Source of the DNA: CAZRWD01 sp964603785
Lineage (GTDB): Bacteria > Fermentibacterota > Fermentibacteria > Fermentibacterales > Fermentibacteraceae
Direction: 5' to 3'
DNA length: 64,000 nucleotides
NCBI GenBank assembly: GCA_964603785.1
Contig: CAZRWD010000007.1
Coordinates: 55,137 to 119,136, forward strand
Part shown: piece by piece, positions 1 to 8,676 of the stretch
How positions within the stretch are numbered: the stretch's first letter is position 1
Layout: each line of letters opens with the position of its first letter
The notes under the pieces: generated by a model
What the model saw: only the letters and a program-made list of their open reading frames with translations
Told to the model about the DNA's origin: nothing
The model's database searches: none
Made by a program: the position numbers and the translations under genes

Positions 1-1
1 C

Positions 2-190
2 TACACCCTCGAGGAGATCACGGCGCTGCTCGATCTGGACAGCCTGGCATACCTCTCCCGGGACGGCATGCTCGGAGCCGTCAGGGCTCACGCACCATCC
101 GACTACTGCACGGCATGCTTCAGCGGAGAGTATCCAGTGAAGCCCCCTGCCACGGGGGAGATCCCCAGGCCATGCGGAGGGGACCGGTGA
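2..190 (+). CDS. purF: Amidophosphoribosyltransferase, C-terminal end (partial)
   Basis: Only the last 62 codons lie in the window; the gene enters from the left edge. PurF makes phosphoribosylamine from PRPP and glutamine, the first committed step of purine synthesis. The tail reads YTLEEI, then DSLAYLSRDGM, then DYCTACFSGEYPV, which is the characteristic end of PurF. The TGA stop overlaps the GTG start of guaA (GTGA), so the two purine genes are translationally coupled. Recognition rests on the C-terminal motif alone because the catalytic domains are outside the window. Confidence 0.88.
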   Translation, partial: YTLEEITALLDLDSLAYLSRDGMLGAVRAHAPSDYCTACFSGEYPVKPPATGEIPRPCGGDR

Positions 191-1728
191 AGCACAGGGG
201 AGTCGCGATCCTCGACTTCGGATCGCAGTACAGCCAGCTGATCGCCAGGAAGGTCAGGGAGCTGGGGGTCTACTGCGAGCTCGTCCCGGGGAACGCCCCG
301 GTCGAGGTGGTCCTGGCGACGGCCCCGGCAGCCCTCATCCTGTCGGGAGGCCCCAGCAGCGTCTACGAGGACGGCGCTCCCAGGCCGGACCCCGCGGTGC
401 TGGACATGGACATCCCCATCCTCGGCATCTGCTACGGCATGCAGCTTCTCGCCCTCCACGACGGCGGAGCGGTGGAGGGCGGCTTCGAGAGGGAGTACGG
501 CCCGGCCAGGATAAGGCCTGCGCAGGGCTCGTCCATCATGCTCGGGATAGGCGACGGGCTGCAGGCGTGGATGAGCCACGGCGACCGCGTGGTCTCAGTT
601 CCCGGGGGTTACTCGACGGCCGCCTCGACGGCCACCCTTCCGGTCGCGGCCATGGAGAACCCGGCCGCGAAGAGGTTCTGCGTGCAGTTCCACCCGGAGG
701 TGGCGCACACGGAGTTCGGCGGGCAGGTCCTCTCCAACTTCCTCTTCAGCATCGCCGGGCTCTACCCGGACTGGAACATGAAGTCCTTCCGGACCGAGGC
801 GGTCGAGTGCATCCGACAGTCCGCCGGACCGGACGGGAGAGTGATCCTCGGCCTCTCCGGGGGGGTCGACTCCTCCGTCGTGGCGGCCCTCCTGCACGAG
901 GCCCTGCCCGGGCGCTTCACCCCCATCTTCGTGGACACGGGGCTCCTCAGGCTCGGGGAGAGGGAGTCCGTGGAGGAGACCTTCAGGGGGCACTTCGGCA
1001 TGAACCTCGTGGTGGTCGACGCGTCCGGCCTCTTCATCGACGCCCTGGCCGGGGTGTCCGATCCCGAGCGCAAGAGGAAGATCATCGGCGCGCTCTTCAT
1101 AGATGTGTTCGAAAGGGCCGCGCGCGAGGCCGGGGGAGCTACCCACCTGGCACAGGGCACGCTGTACCCGGACGTCATCGAGAGCGTCTCCTTCAGGGGC
1201 CCCTCCGCGACCATCAAGAGCCACCACAACGTGGGTGGGCTGCCCGAGAAGATGGACCTTGAGCTCATCGAGCCCCTCAGGGAGCTCTTCAAGGACGAGG
1301 TCAGGGCCCTCGGATTCGAGCTCGGCCTCCCCGCCGACCTCGTCGGCAGGCATCCCTTCCCCGGACCGGGGCTGGCGGTGCGGATACTCGGGCCGGTATG
1401 CGCCGCGGATCTCGACATCCTGCGCAGGGTGGACCACGTATACATCACCTATCTCAGGGAGAACGGCCTCTACGACATGATCTGGCAGGCCTTCGCGGTG
1501 CTTCTCCCGGTGCGGACCGTGGGCGTCATGGGGGACCAGCGGACCTACGACCGGGTGATCGCCCTCAGGGCGGTCACCTCAACCGACGGGATGACGGCCG
1601 ACTGGTTCCGCATGGAGCCCGGGCACCTCGCGGCGCTGTCGAGCGAGATCGTGAACAGGGTGAAGGGTGTGAACCGGGTGGTGTACGACATCTCGTCGAA
1701 GCCCCCCGCCACGATAGAGTGGGAATGA
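187..1728 (+). CDS. guaA: GMP synthase (glutamine-hydrolysing)
   Basis: Converts XMP to GMP with ATP and glutamine. 513 residues, the normal length for the two-domain enzyme. The N-terminal class I glutamine amidotransferase shows FGSQYSQLI, the nucleophile Cys82 in GICYGMQ, and His169/Glu171 in QFHPEV. The ATP pyrophosphatase domain has the PP-loop SGGVDSS near residues 224-230. The C-terminal dimerisation domain ends in PPATIEWE. The GTG at 187 is preferred: it overlaps the purF stop and has GGAGGGG just upstream. An in-frame ATG at 172 is the alternative. The stop overlaps the next gene (ATGA). Confidence 0.97.
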   Translation: MKHRGVAILDFGSQYSQLIARKVRELGVYCELVPGNAPVEVVLATAPAALILSGGPSSVYEDGAPRPDPAVLDMDIPILGICYGMQLLALHDGGAVEGGFEREYGPARIRPAQGSSIMLGIGDGLQAWMSHGDRVVSVPGGYSTAASTATLPVAAMENPAAKRFCVQFHPEVAHTEFGGQVLSNFLFSIAGLYPDWNMKSFRTEAVECIRQSAGPDGRVILGLSGGVDSSVVAALLHEALPGRFTPIFVDTGLLRLGERESVEETFRGHFGMNLVVVDASGLFIDALAGVSDPERKRKIIGALFIDVFERAAREAGGATHLAQGTLYPDVIESVSFRGPSATIKSHHNVGGLPEKMDLELIEPLRELFKDEVRALGFELGLPADLVGRHPFPGPGLAVRILGPVCAADLDILRRVDHVYITYLRENGLYDMIWQAFAVLLPVRTVGVMGDQRTYDRVIALRAVTSTDGMTADWFRMEPGHLAALSSEIVNRVKGVNRVVYDISSKPPATIEWE

Positions 1729-2684
1729 GGCGCGGGGCCGGGAGGGTCCTTCGCGACTACTCGGGGATCCTCGCCGGATCGATCCTCTTCGGGGCCGGCT
1801 ACGCCTGGTTCCTCTTCCCCTTCAGGGTCTCGCCCGGCGGGGTCGGGGGCCTGGGTCAGATCCTGTACATGCTCACCGGCCTCCCCGAGAGCTTCTGGAT
1901 GATGGTCCTGAACGTGCCGCTCTTCGTGGCGGGATGGATCTTCGTCGGACGGCAGTTCGGGCTCAGGAGCTTCCTCGGGGCGATGATCTCGACCGGCATG
2001 TGCTGGGCGATGAGCCCGGCTCACATGTCCTTCCTCCCGGACTACGGCGATCTCGTTCACAACCTGGCGGGTCCCGGCGAGCCGGTGCGCCTCGCCTTCC
2101 TCCTCGAAGGGTCCTCCCCCGTGGACGTGCTGCTGGCGAGCATCGCGGGCTCCACTCTCCTGGGCATAGGCCTGGGACTCATCTTCCGCTCGAGGGGGTC
2201 GACGGGCGGAACCGACATCCCGGTCGCCATCCTCCGCAAGTACACGGGCCTGTCGATCAGCACGGGCTACTGGATGGTCGAGTCGGTCATCATACTCGCC
2301 TCCGGCATCGCATTCGGCAATGCGCCGCTCGTCATCTGGTCTTATCTGAACCTGTTCCTCTGCTCGCGGATGACCGACCTGGCAGCCGAGGGCATGCCCT
2401 ATGTCAAGGCCGCCATGATAGTGACCTCGAAGCCGGACCAGATCCGCGACGCGATCTACGACGAGCTGGACAGGGGCGTGACGTTCCTGAAGGCCGAGGG
2501 CGGCTTCGCCCGCAGGCCCAGGGACGTCGTCTACGTCTGCGTGCACCGCAGGCAGGTCAGGATACTCCAGGAGATCGTCAGGGAGATCGACCCGAGGGCC
2601 TTCGTGGTCCTCCACGATGCGTACGACGTCATGGGCTACGGCTTCAGGAGGCGCACGATCGACTTCGACGACCCCATGGGCTGA
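1725..2684 (+). CDS. YitT family membrane protein (DUF161 + DUF2179)
   Basis: 319 residues. The N-terminal two thirds holds about five hydrophobic segments with Gly-rich turns (FPFRVSPGGVGGLGQI, GSTLLGIGLGLIFRSRGSTGGTDIP), matching the YitT/DUF161 integral membrane family. The last ~80 residues (from VTSKPDQIRDAIYDELDRG) match the cytoplasmic DUF2179 domain that ends these proteins. Function is not established for the family. The ATG overlaps the guaA stop (ATGA), so it is the third gene of this operon, although no link to purine metabolism is known. Confidence 0.88.
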   Translation: MRRGAGRVLRDYSGILAGSILFGAGYAWFLFPFRVSPGGVGGLGQILYMLTGLPESFWMMVLNVPLFVAGWIFVGRQFGLRSFLGAMISTGMCWAMSPAHMSFLPDYGDLVHNLAGPGEPVRLAFLLEGSSPVDVLLASIAGSTLLGIGLGLIFRSRGSTGGTDIPVAILRKYTGLSISTGYWMVESVIILASGIAFGNAPLVIWSYLNLFLCSRMTDLAAEGMPYVKAAMIVTSKPDQIRDAIYDELDRGVTFLKAEGGFARRPRDVVYVCVHRRQVRILQEIVREIDPRAFVVLHDAYDVMGYGFRRRTIDFDDPMG

Positions 2685-2713
2685 ACGGCTTTCGCCCCGG
2701 GTTCCCATGGGGT
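2671..2713. repeat. 10-bp inverted repeat across the yitT end and next promoter
   Basis: ACCCCATGGG at 2671-2680 is matched by its exact reverse complement CCCATGGGGT at 2704-2713, with 23 bases between. The left arm includes the last codons of the YitT gene. The right arm abuts a TATCAT -10-like hexamer at 2713. It could be a weak terminator stem or an operator. No T-tract follows. Confidence 0.4.
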
Positions 2714-2718
2714 ATCAT
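2690..2718 (+). promoter_or_regulatory. Candidate sigma70-type promoter for the lipoprotein gene
   Basis: TTTCGC at 2690-2695, a 17-base spacer, then TATCAT at 2713-2718. The -10 is good and the -35 weak (3 of 6). The paralogous lipoprotein gene at 6088 has the same TATCATTG string at the equivalent place, which supports the call. Confidence 0.35.
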
Positions 2719-2753
2719 TGTCCCGCGCCGTATGCCGGAAGGGAGGCATGATC

Positions 2754-3407
2754 ATGAACAGGGCCGTACTCCTGTTCGCTCTCGCGGCAGCCGCCTGCGG
2801 GACAAACCCCGGAGGCGGGGGCGGTTCCGACGGGGACTACTTCCCCCACGGCATCGCGAGCTCCTGGCAGTACGAGAGATACGGATCCGTGGACACGCTG
2901 GGGGTGACCTTCGTGATGCAGGGGGAGCGCTCCGTCACCGTAAGCGCAAGCATGTCGGGCGGCGGGGCGGAGTTCGCCGAGCTGTCGTCCCTGGGCTACG
3001 ACACCCTCTATGCGGCCGGGATCGACTCGCTCTTCCTCCCACTCGCGGGGGTCACGGTGATGAGGATAGACGGCTCGGGGGTATGGACCTTCACCGACAC
3101 GCTCATGACCGACTCGGTGATGATCGCCCGGTTCCCGCTGACGGTCGGGGACTCCTGGAGCGCCCATCAGGACCCCCAGGTCACCGGGCAGGTGATCGCC
3201 ATGGACGAGACGGTGGACGTCCCGGACGGCACGTTCGAGGATGTGCTCCACCTGAGGCTGCACGAGCCGGGAACGGTCCAGACGGTCACCGACCTCTGGT
3301 TCGCGCCCGGAACTGGTTGCATAGCAAGCGGTGTCGAGGTTTCAGCGGCAGGCTCGGTCGTGCTGTACGAGCTCGACGAGGAACTGGTCTCTCATTTCGT
3401 CTACTGA
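2754..3407 (+). CDS. DYFP-type lipoprotein, paralogue 1
   Basis: 217 residues. A short signal peptide with an AAAAC lipobox (Cys near residue 15) is followed by a Gly-rich linker and then the DYFPHGIASSWQYE segment. The mature domain has the pattern seen in three other lipoproteins of this window (3420, 6088 and 30732 minus): DYFP..(G)(N/S).W near the N-terminus, a central beta-rich part, then VPDGTFEDVLHL and WFAPGTGCI. This implies a lipid-anchored beta-sandwich of unknown role at the cell surface or periplasm. The ATG at 2754 is chosen over 2748 because AAGGGAGG sits at proper spacing only for the later start. Confidence 0.8.
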   Translation: MNRAVLLFALAAAACGTNPGGGGGSDGDYFPHGIASSWQYERYGSVDTLGVTFVMQGERSVTVSASMSGGGAEFAELSSLGYDTLYAAGIDSLFLPLAGVTVMRIDGSGVWTFTDTLMTDSVMIARFPLTVGDSWSAHQDPQVTGQVIAMDETVDVPDGTFEDVLHLRLHEPGTVQTVTDLWFAPGTGCIASGVEVSAAGSVVLYELDEELVSHFVY

Positions 3408-3419
3408 CGGGGGGATTTG

Positions 3420-4121
3420 ATGGCTAGACTCGCTATCGTCCTGGCCGCGGGCCTTCTGGTTCTCGCCTGCGGCGACAACGATGCGGCCGGCCCGTCCGGT
3501 CCGGGACCGGGACCCGGGGAGGAGGTCGACTACTTCCCCTTCACGGTCGGCAACACGTGGCTCATGACCAGGTCGGGCACCGGCAGCAACGGGCAGTCCG
3601 ACTACACGGTCACGGGATCCTATTCGATCACCGTGACCAGAACCCTCTCCCACCAGGGCGGTTTCGAGGTATTCGAGGTCCTCACCGCAGGGCAGGACAC
3701 GATCCACCTGGAGACCGGGCCCCGGCCGCAGGAGCCCTACTCCTACATCGACCTGGTGAGGGATGCCGAAACGGCCCTGACCAGCTATACGGACACCATC
3801 TCGACCATCCCCGAGTGGACCATCCCCCTCCCTCCCGAGGTCGGGGCAACCTGGCTCTACACCTCGACCCCGATGGAGATCTGGGCCGGCGTGGCCTCCC
3901 TCACCGAGGAGCTGACGGCGCCTGCGGGGAGTTTCGAGGATGTCCTGCTGATAACGATGGCCTGGGCCCCGGACTCCGCCTCGACCGACTCGCTGGCCCA
4001 CTTCTTCGCCCCGGACGTCGGCTTCCTCTCGACCGCGAGACGCACCGCGGACACCGTTGCCGGATCCTGGCTCGAGACGGAGGACCTCCTGACGTCCTAC
4101 ACCGTCCAGACCACACCCTGA
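3420..4121 (+). CDS. DYFP-type lipoprotein, paralogue 2
   Basis: 233 residues, starting 12 bases after the previous gene. Signal peptide MARLAIVLAAGLLVLAC with lipobox VLAC, then a Gly/Pro linker and DYFPFTVGNTWLM. The conserved second motif reads APAGSFEDVLLI and the third HFFAPDVGFLS. It is closest by eye to the minus-strand lipoprotein at 30058-30732: both share a TGSYSITVTRT/SGAFTITVTRT stretch, PDSAST before the FAP motif, and a GSWLETED/GSWQETED end. Function unknown; probably a surface or periplasmic binding module. GGGGG precedes the ATG. Confidence 0.82.
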   Translation: MARLAIVLAAGLLVLACGDNDAAGPSGPGPGPGEEVDYFPFTVGNTWLMTRSGTGSNGQSDYTVTGSYSITVTRTLSHQGGFEVFEVLTAGQDTIHLETGPRPQEPYSYIDLVRDAETALTSYTDTISTIPEWTIPLPPEVGATWLYTSTPMEIWAGVASLTEELTAPAGSFEDVLLITMAWAPDSASTDSLAHFFAPDVGFLSTARRTADTVAGSWLETEDLLTSYTVQTTP

Positions 4122-4140
4122 AGTCCCGCAAGGAGGGAAA

Positions 4141-4467
4141 ATGAGCGGCAGAAAGGGCTTCTTCGGTTCTCTCTACGACTTCTCGTTCTCTTCCTTCATC
4201 TTCCCCAGGCTGGTCAGGTTCCTCTACGCCGTCTGCCTGATCCTGGTGACCATCGGCGCGCTGGGCGCGCTGGTCGGCGCGCTCGCAGGCGGTGACTTCC
4301 TCAGGGATAACTTCGACTTCGAACTGCCCGGCTGGACGGCGCTCATCATCGTGCCCGTCGCGTACTTCATCTACATAATATTGCTGCGCATCTGGTTCGA
4401 GATGATCTACGTGCTCTTCGGCATCTACGAGAACACCGGCCGCATCGCGGACAGGGGCGGCGTCTGA
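4141..4467 (+). CDS. DUF4282 family membrane protein
   Basis: 108 residues with two transmembrane segments (about residues 20-48 and 62-85) and a short cytoplasmic tail. The opening FFGSLYDFSFSSFIFPRLV and the end RIWFEMIYVLFGIYENT are typical of DUF4282. No function is established. AAGGAGGG lies 5-6 bases before the ATG. It follows the lipoprotein gene by 19 bases, so the two are probably co-transcribed. Confidence 0.82.
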   Translation: MSGRKGFFGSLYDFSFSSFIFPRLVRFLYAVCLILVTIGALGALVGALAGGDFLRDNFDFELPGWTALIIVPVAYFIYIILLRIWFEMIYVLFGIYENTGRIADRGGV

Positions 4468-4506
4468 AGACGCTCATGCCGTCCGAGTCCGGCTGAGCGA
4501 CCCGCC

Positions 4507-5262
4507 ATGAGGCTCGCGGACACCCACTGCCACATCTACTGCGAGCCTCTCGGCGCCGACCTGGACGGGGTGGTCCGGCGCGCCAGGGAGGCCGGGGTGG
4601 AGTTCGTCGTGGTGCCGGCCGATTTCCGCGAATCGTGGCCCTTCGTAGAATCGCTCGCCGGAGACGGGTTCCTGCTCCCCTCCCTCGGGCTGCACCCCTG
4701 GCGCGCATCTCCCGTGGACATCCCCGATCTCCGCCGGAGGCTCGAGGGGTGCGGGGCCGTGGCCGTGGGAGAGATCGGCCTCGACAAGGCCGTGGACTCC
4801 CCCCCGCTCCGCGAGCAGATGGCCTGCTTCGAGCCCCAGCTCGACCTCGCACTCGAGATGGGCCTGCCGGTGCTCCTGCATTGCCGGAGGGCCTTCGACG
4901 AGCTCGAGCTCGTCCTTCGCGGCCGCGGCGGCGCCGTCAGGGGGATCCTGCATGCCTTCTCGCGCTCGTGGGAGGTGGCTTCGAGGTTCATCGACCTGGG
5001 CCTCTGCGTGGCCTTCGGCGGAGCTGTGACGAGGCCCGCCGCGAAGAGGGCGAGGGATGCCGCGGCCCGCCTGCCTCTCGACAGGATCGTGCTGGAGACG
5101 GATGCGCCCTCGATAGCGATGGAGGGGATCCCTCCCGAATCGGTGGAGCCTGCGCACGTCCTCCTGGCCGCCGAGGCGCTCGCTTCCCTCAGGGGGATCA
5201 CCGCCGCCGAGGCGGGGGAGGTGACGACGGGCAATGCGGCAAGGCTCTTCGGCCTCGACTGA
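4507..5262 (+). CDS. tatD: TatD family metal-dependent hydrolase
   Basis: 251 residues, normal TatD length. The TIM-barrel amidohydrolase fold is shown by DTHCH at residues 5-9 (metal ligands), GEIGLD near 88-93, LHCR with His125, HAFSRS with His149, and LETDAPS with Asp199. TatD enzymes are Mg-dependent 3'-5' DNases/RNases, some acting on D-aminoacyl-tRNA. The reading frame overlaps the next gene by 29 bases. Substrate cannot be told from sequence. Confidence 0.93.
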   Translation: MRLADTHCHIYCEPLGADLDGVVRRAREAGVEFVVVPADFRESWPFVESLAGDGFLLPSLGLHPWRASPVDIPDLRRRLEGCGAVAVGEIGLDKAVDSPPLREQMACFEPQLDLALEMGLPVLLHCRRAFDELELVLRGRGGAVRGILHAFSRSWEVASRFIDLGLCVAFGGAVTRPAAKRARDAAARLPLDRIVLETDAPSIAMEGIPPESVEPAHVLLAAEALASLRGITAAEAGEVTTGNAARLFGLD

Positions 5263-6007
5263 GGCCAGGTTCGCCAGGACCGCGGAGTTCTTCGGGCCGG
5301 ATGCCTTCGCCCGCATCCGGGGTTCTCTCGTCACTGTCATCGGGCTGGGAGGAGTGGGCTCGCACGCCGCGGTCTCGCTCGCGCGCAACGGTCTGGGACG
5401 GATGCTGCTCGTGGATCCCGACCTCTTGACGGAGAGCTCCCTCAACAGGAGCCCCTTCGCCGGACCGGAGGACGTAGGGGGGCTCAAGGCCGAGCTGCTC
5501 GCACGGCACATCTCCCGGGTCTGCCCGGAGACCGGCTGCGCCTGGATGGACGAATTCGCCGACGAGGAGACGGTCCCGCGCATCCTCGACCCCCGCCCCG
5601 ACCTCGTGGTCGACGCGATCGACGGCCTGAACCCCAAGGCCGCACTCCTGGCCTTCTGCGTCTCGAGAGGCATCCCCGTCGTCAGCAGCATGGGAGCATC
5701 TTCGCGGATCGACCCTTCCGCCGTCAGGGTCGGGGACATCTCCCTCACCGACGTATGCCCGCTGGCGCGGAAGGTGCGGCAGTACCTGAGGAGGAGGGGT
5801 GTCTCGTCCGGAGTGACCTGCGTGTGGTCCGTCGAGAGCCCGCCGGTCCCGCCCGGACCTCCCGACGACTCCGAGATGGTCGTAAGGCGTGGCAGGATAA
5901 GGAACAGGCTGCCCGGGGCGGGGGCGCTGCCGGGCATCTTCGGCTACGCCTGCGCCGCCGCCGCGATGCGCATACTCGCGGATCCGGGCCGTTCCGTCGG
6001 CGTCTGA
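5234..6007 (+). CDS. tcdA: tRNA threonylcarbamoyladenosine dehydratase (ThiF/E1-like)
   Basis: 257 residues. TcdA (CsdL) uses ATP to cyclise t6A37 of tRNA to ct6A. The nucleotide-binding loop GLGGVGSHAA lies near residues 37-46. It is followed by the E1-family NRSPFA segment, VVDAIDGLNPK and VSSMGASSRIDPS. The last two, with FGYACAAAA near the end, are typical of TcdA rather than MoeB or ThiF. It begins inside tatD, so the two are translationally coupled. MoeB-like activity is less likely because the usual C-terminal CxxC zinc sites are absent. Confidence 0.87.
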   Translation: MRQGSSASTEARFARTAEFFGPDAFARIRGSLVTVIGLGGVGSHAAVSLARNGLGRMLLVDPDLLTESSLNRSPFAGPEDVGGLKAELLARHISRVCPETGCAWMDEFADEETVPRILDPRPDLVVDAIDGLNPKAALLAFCVSRGIPVVSSMGASSRIDPSAVRVGDISLTDVCPLARKVRQYLRRRGVSSGVTCVWSVESPPVPPGPPDDSEMVVRRGRIRNRLPGAGALPGIFGYACAAAAMRILADPGRSVGV

Positions 6008-6015
6008 AGGACGGT

Positions 6016-6045
6016 TTTACGGTCGCGTCGCGACGGCGGTATCAT
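6016..6045 (+). promoter_or_regulatory. Candidate promoter for lipoprotein paralogue 3
   Basis: TTTACG at 6016-6021, an 18-base spacer and TATCAT at 6040-6045. The TATCATTG string is shared with the promoter candidate of the paralogue at 2754. Confidence 0.35.
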
Positions 6046-6087
6046 TGCAGACGGGACCCGGCCGCGCGCCGGGGGTTGGGAGGGGAG

Positions 6088-6762
6088 ATGAGACTCCGCA
6101 CTAGATCCGGATACGTTTTCGCAGCCTGTCTGGCAGCGTTTCTCGCGGCCTGCGGCGACGGGTCGAACGGGCCTTCGGCGGCCGAGGACTACTTCCCCGT
6201 GGCGACGGGCAACGAATGGGAGTTCGACCTCTCCGGCACCGGGACGGTCGACACATTCGACGTCGAGATCTCCGGCTCCATGGAGATCGGGGTAGGCGAC
6301 ACGGTACAGCTCGACATCGGCCTGACAGCCTTCGAGGTCACCTCGGAGGTCATCCAGATCCTGGACGTGGAGCAGGGCATGTGGTCCGACACTACCATAG
6401 AGATCGACACCTTCTTCTGGCATGTCGCCGGCGGCCAGATTGGCCAGTACGAGACCCTCGACGACAGCACGGCACGGCTGATCCACTCCCCGCCCATCGA
6501 GCCGGGCCGCATCTGGTTCCCCGGTCCGGACGAGCCCAACGGCAGCTACGAGGTGATCTCCGTCGACGGGACCGTGACCGTGCCCTACGGCACATTCGAG
6601 GACTGCGCGCACATCTTCCACGACAACCCCGACAGCCTGAGCGAGTCGGACGACTTCCACGCGCCCGGCATCGGCCCCGTACTCATACAGGTTCACGTGG
6701 ACGTCGACTCGATCGTCTGGGATGCGGACTATTCGCTGACCTGGACCAGCCTGCAGAGATAG
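6088..6762 (+). CDS. DYFP-type lipoprotein, paralogue 3
   Basis: 224 residues. The signal peptide ends in the lipobox AAC (Cys near residue 22), then DYFPVATGNEWEFD. It carries the family's VPYGTFEDCAHI motif and ends with a beta-rich segment. It differs from paralogue 2 by a longer central region rich in Asp/Thr (DTVQLDIGLTAFEV, TIEIDTFFWHV). GGGAGGGGAG precedes the ATG at 6088; longer in-frame readings upstream have no such signal. Function unknown. Confidence 0.8.
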   Translation: MRLRTRSGYVFAACLAAFLAACGDGSNGPSAAEDYFPVATGNEWEFDLSGTGTVDTFDVEISGSMEIGVGDTVQLDIGLTAFEVTSEVIQILDVEQGMWSDTTIEIDTFFWHVAGGQIGQYETLDDSTARLIHSPPIEPGRIWFPGPDEPNGSYEVISVDGTVTVPYGTFEDCAHIFHDNPDSLSESDDFHAPGIGPVLIQVHVDVDSIVWDADYSLTWTSLQR

Positions 6763-6820
6763 GCCGCGCCGCGGGGGGCCGATGCCCGCGGTCGACCAGG
6801 CCTACGGAAGGATGGAGAGG

Positions 6821-7942
6821 ATGAGTGGAGGCATGGCTCGGACGGCCACTGTGTTCCTTGCGGCAGCTCTCGGTGCGGTCGCCTGCGGCGGGTCCGGACC
6901 CGGGCAGGAGGTCCGGGAGCCGGTCGGGGTCGTGCTGGAGATAGTCGACAGCATCGGGATGGCGGCGGGGGATACGAACCTCGTCCTCGGCTCCATCGAC
7001 CGTGCGTGCCGGATGCCCGACGGTTCGATAGTCGTCCTGGACCGCATTGCCTGCTGCATACGCAGGTTCGGCCCCGACGGAACGTTCGTCGGGAGGTACG
7101 GCAGGCGCGGCTCGGGCCCGGGCGAGTACCTGAACCCGAGCGACATGGTCGTACTCGGCGACGGCAGGGTGATGGTCTGCGACATCTTCACGGGCGGGGT
7201 GCACCTTCTCGACACCGCGCTGGTCGACCAGGGGGTGAAGCTGCCCTTCTACGCCGACCCGCCGTTCTTCCCGGTCGCGGCGCTCGACTCCTCCTTCGTC
7301 GCGGGCGCCTATGAGATGAGGATCGAGGAGGACGCGATCGTGATCGACTACTTCGTGGGGCGGTTCGACATGGCCAGCGAGCCCTCGGTAACGTACAGGC
7401 GGACGGACATCCCCGTCGATCCCTCCGATGCAACGCAGATCGTCGACGTGCTGCTGTACCATGCCAGGTGGGCGGTGGACCCGGACGGGAACGTGTTCGT
7501 CGCCCCGATCTCCACCGACACCTACGAGGTGACCGGGTATCGCACGGACGGCACGGAGTACATGACCATCACCCGCGATGTCGATCCCGTGCCCAGGTCC
7601 GAGGAGGAGATCGCCCTCGAGGAGGCGTTCATCGAGAACCGGATGATCTCTTACGGCAGCAGCCTCCCCCCGGACTACCACCCCTCCCCCTGGCGCCCTC
7701 AGATCGTCGACATCCATGCCGACGGAGAGGGCAGGATATGGGTGCAGCGGGGCACGGGCGAGGTACCGGAGTTCGACGTCTACGACCCGGCGGGCGTGCT
7801 CCTGTATTCCGCGACCGTGCCCGGAGCGGAGCGGGACGGCCGCTACTGGCGGTTCTTCATGGACGGCGAAGGCATCCTGGCATGGTCCGACGACCCGCCC
7901 GACCATCCCGTCCTTTACCTGCTCGAGGCGTCCGGACCGTGA
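6821..7942 (+). CDS. Six-bladed beta-propeller lipoprotein
   Basis: 373 residues. Signal peptide with lipobox VAC (Cys near 22), then repeated propeller strands such as MPDGSIVVLDR, IRRFGPDGTFVGRYGRRGSGPGEYLNPSDM and GRVMVCD, typical of 6-bladed NHL-like repeats. C-terminal strands VDIHADGEGRIWVQRG and VYDPAGVLLYSATV close the ring. Such lipoproteins usually act as extracytoplasmic binding scaffolds; no catalytic motif is visible. The ATG at 6821 is favoured among nearby in-frame ATGs (6782, 6812, 6833) because GGAAGG lies nine bases upstream. Confidence 0.82.
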   Translation: MSGGMARTATVFLAAALGAVACGGSGPGQEVREPVGVVLEIVDSIGMAAGDTNLVLGSIDRACRMPDGSIVVLDRIACCIRRFGPDGTFVGRYGRRGSGPGEYLNPSDMVVLGDGRVMVCDIFTGGVHLLDTALVDQGVKLPFYADPPFFPVAALDSSFVAGAYEMRIEEDAIVIDYFVGRFDMASEPSVTYRRTDIPVDPSDATQIVDVLLYHARWAVDPDGNVFVAPISTDTYEVTGYRTDGTEYMTITRDVDPVPRSEEEIALEEAFIENRMISYGSSLPPDYHPSPWRPQIVDIHADGEGRIWVQRGTGEVPEFDVYDPAGVLLYSATVPGAERDGRYWRFFMDGEGILAWSDDPPDHPVLYLLEASGP

Positions 7943-8244
7943 GGCGCCCGGCGCCCGCCTTCGCCATGCCTCTCCTCGGGGGCGGGGCCCGGGATCTCGT
8001 GCATCCACCTCCGGGAGGGCGACGACGCAAACTCCCTGGGCGCCGGTGGGAGGATCTCGACGAGCGTGCAGGCGCTCTCTGGGGGGGGCCTGCCGGAGGG
8101 TGGCCGGCGATCTCGTCGACGACCGGCTCGCCGGTGCGGGAATCGGCTGCGGGCCGCCCCGATGCTGGCGACGGGGGTGGAACCCCTTGCACACGGAGGG
8201 GTTTCAGTCTGGAGATCATCATGTCTCTCATGGAAAGGGCTCGG
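7943..8244. other. 302-base region without a recognisable gene
   Basis: Very GC-rich. Open frames on both strands here are low-complexity Arg/Pro/Gly readings. The only structure seen is a short GGGGTGGAACCCC-type palindrome near 8175-8190 followed by GAGGGGTTTCAG just before the next gene. No tRNA, CRISPR or promoter was recognised. Confidence 0.4.
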
Positions 8245-8619
8245 ATGAAGAAGCTGACTGCTGCTCTGGCCGTACTGATGATGTCCGCCGCCTGCGGCGA
8301 CGACCCGGCCGGTCCGGCCGGCCCGGTACCCGGCCCGCTGCTCCTGACCCCGGCGCTCGGGGACACCATCGAGGGCAAGGACGTCACGTTCACCTGGGAG
8401 GCCGTGACCGGCGCCGACTCGTACACCCTCCAGTACTCGAGCGATTCGACCCTGGCCGATTCCGTCGAGCTCGTGACCGGCGGCACCGGCCTGAGCGCGC
8501 AGCCCGGCCTGACCAACACCTACTGGTGGCGTGTCCGTGCCTCGATAGGCGAAGAATCCTCCGACTGGTCGGACATCTGGCACTTCTACCTCGACAACCC
8601 CTGCGCCCGGGGGGAATAG
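8245..8619 (+). CDS. Small lipoprotein with one fibronectin-type III-like domain
   Basis: 124 residues. Signal peptide MKKLTAALAVLMMSAAC with lipobox SAAC. The mature protein opens with P/G-rich DDPAGPAGP and then one domain reading PALGDTIEGKDVTFTWEAVTGADSYTLQ in part, followed by YWWRVRA and SDWSDIWHFYL. This is the classic fibronectin-III pattern with W/Y core residues, as used in extracellular binding modules. GGAAAGGG precedes the ATG at 8245. A single-domain lipoprotein of this kind is most likely an accessory surface protein. Confidence 0.78.
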   Translation: MKKLTAALAVLMMSAACGDDPAGPAGPVPGPLLLTPALGDTIEGKDVTFTWEAVTGADSYTLQYSSDSTLADSVELVTGGTGLSAQPGLTNTYWWRVRASIGEESSDWSDIWHFYLDNPCARGE

Positions 8620-8676
8620 GCCGCCCCCGCCCCGCGTATCAGGACCGGCGGATTCTCTTTCTTCGGAGGTGGTTCG

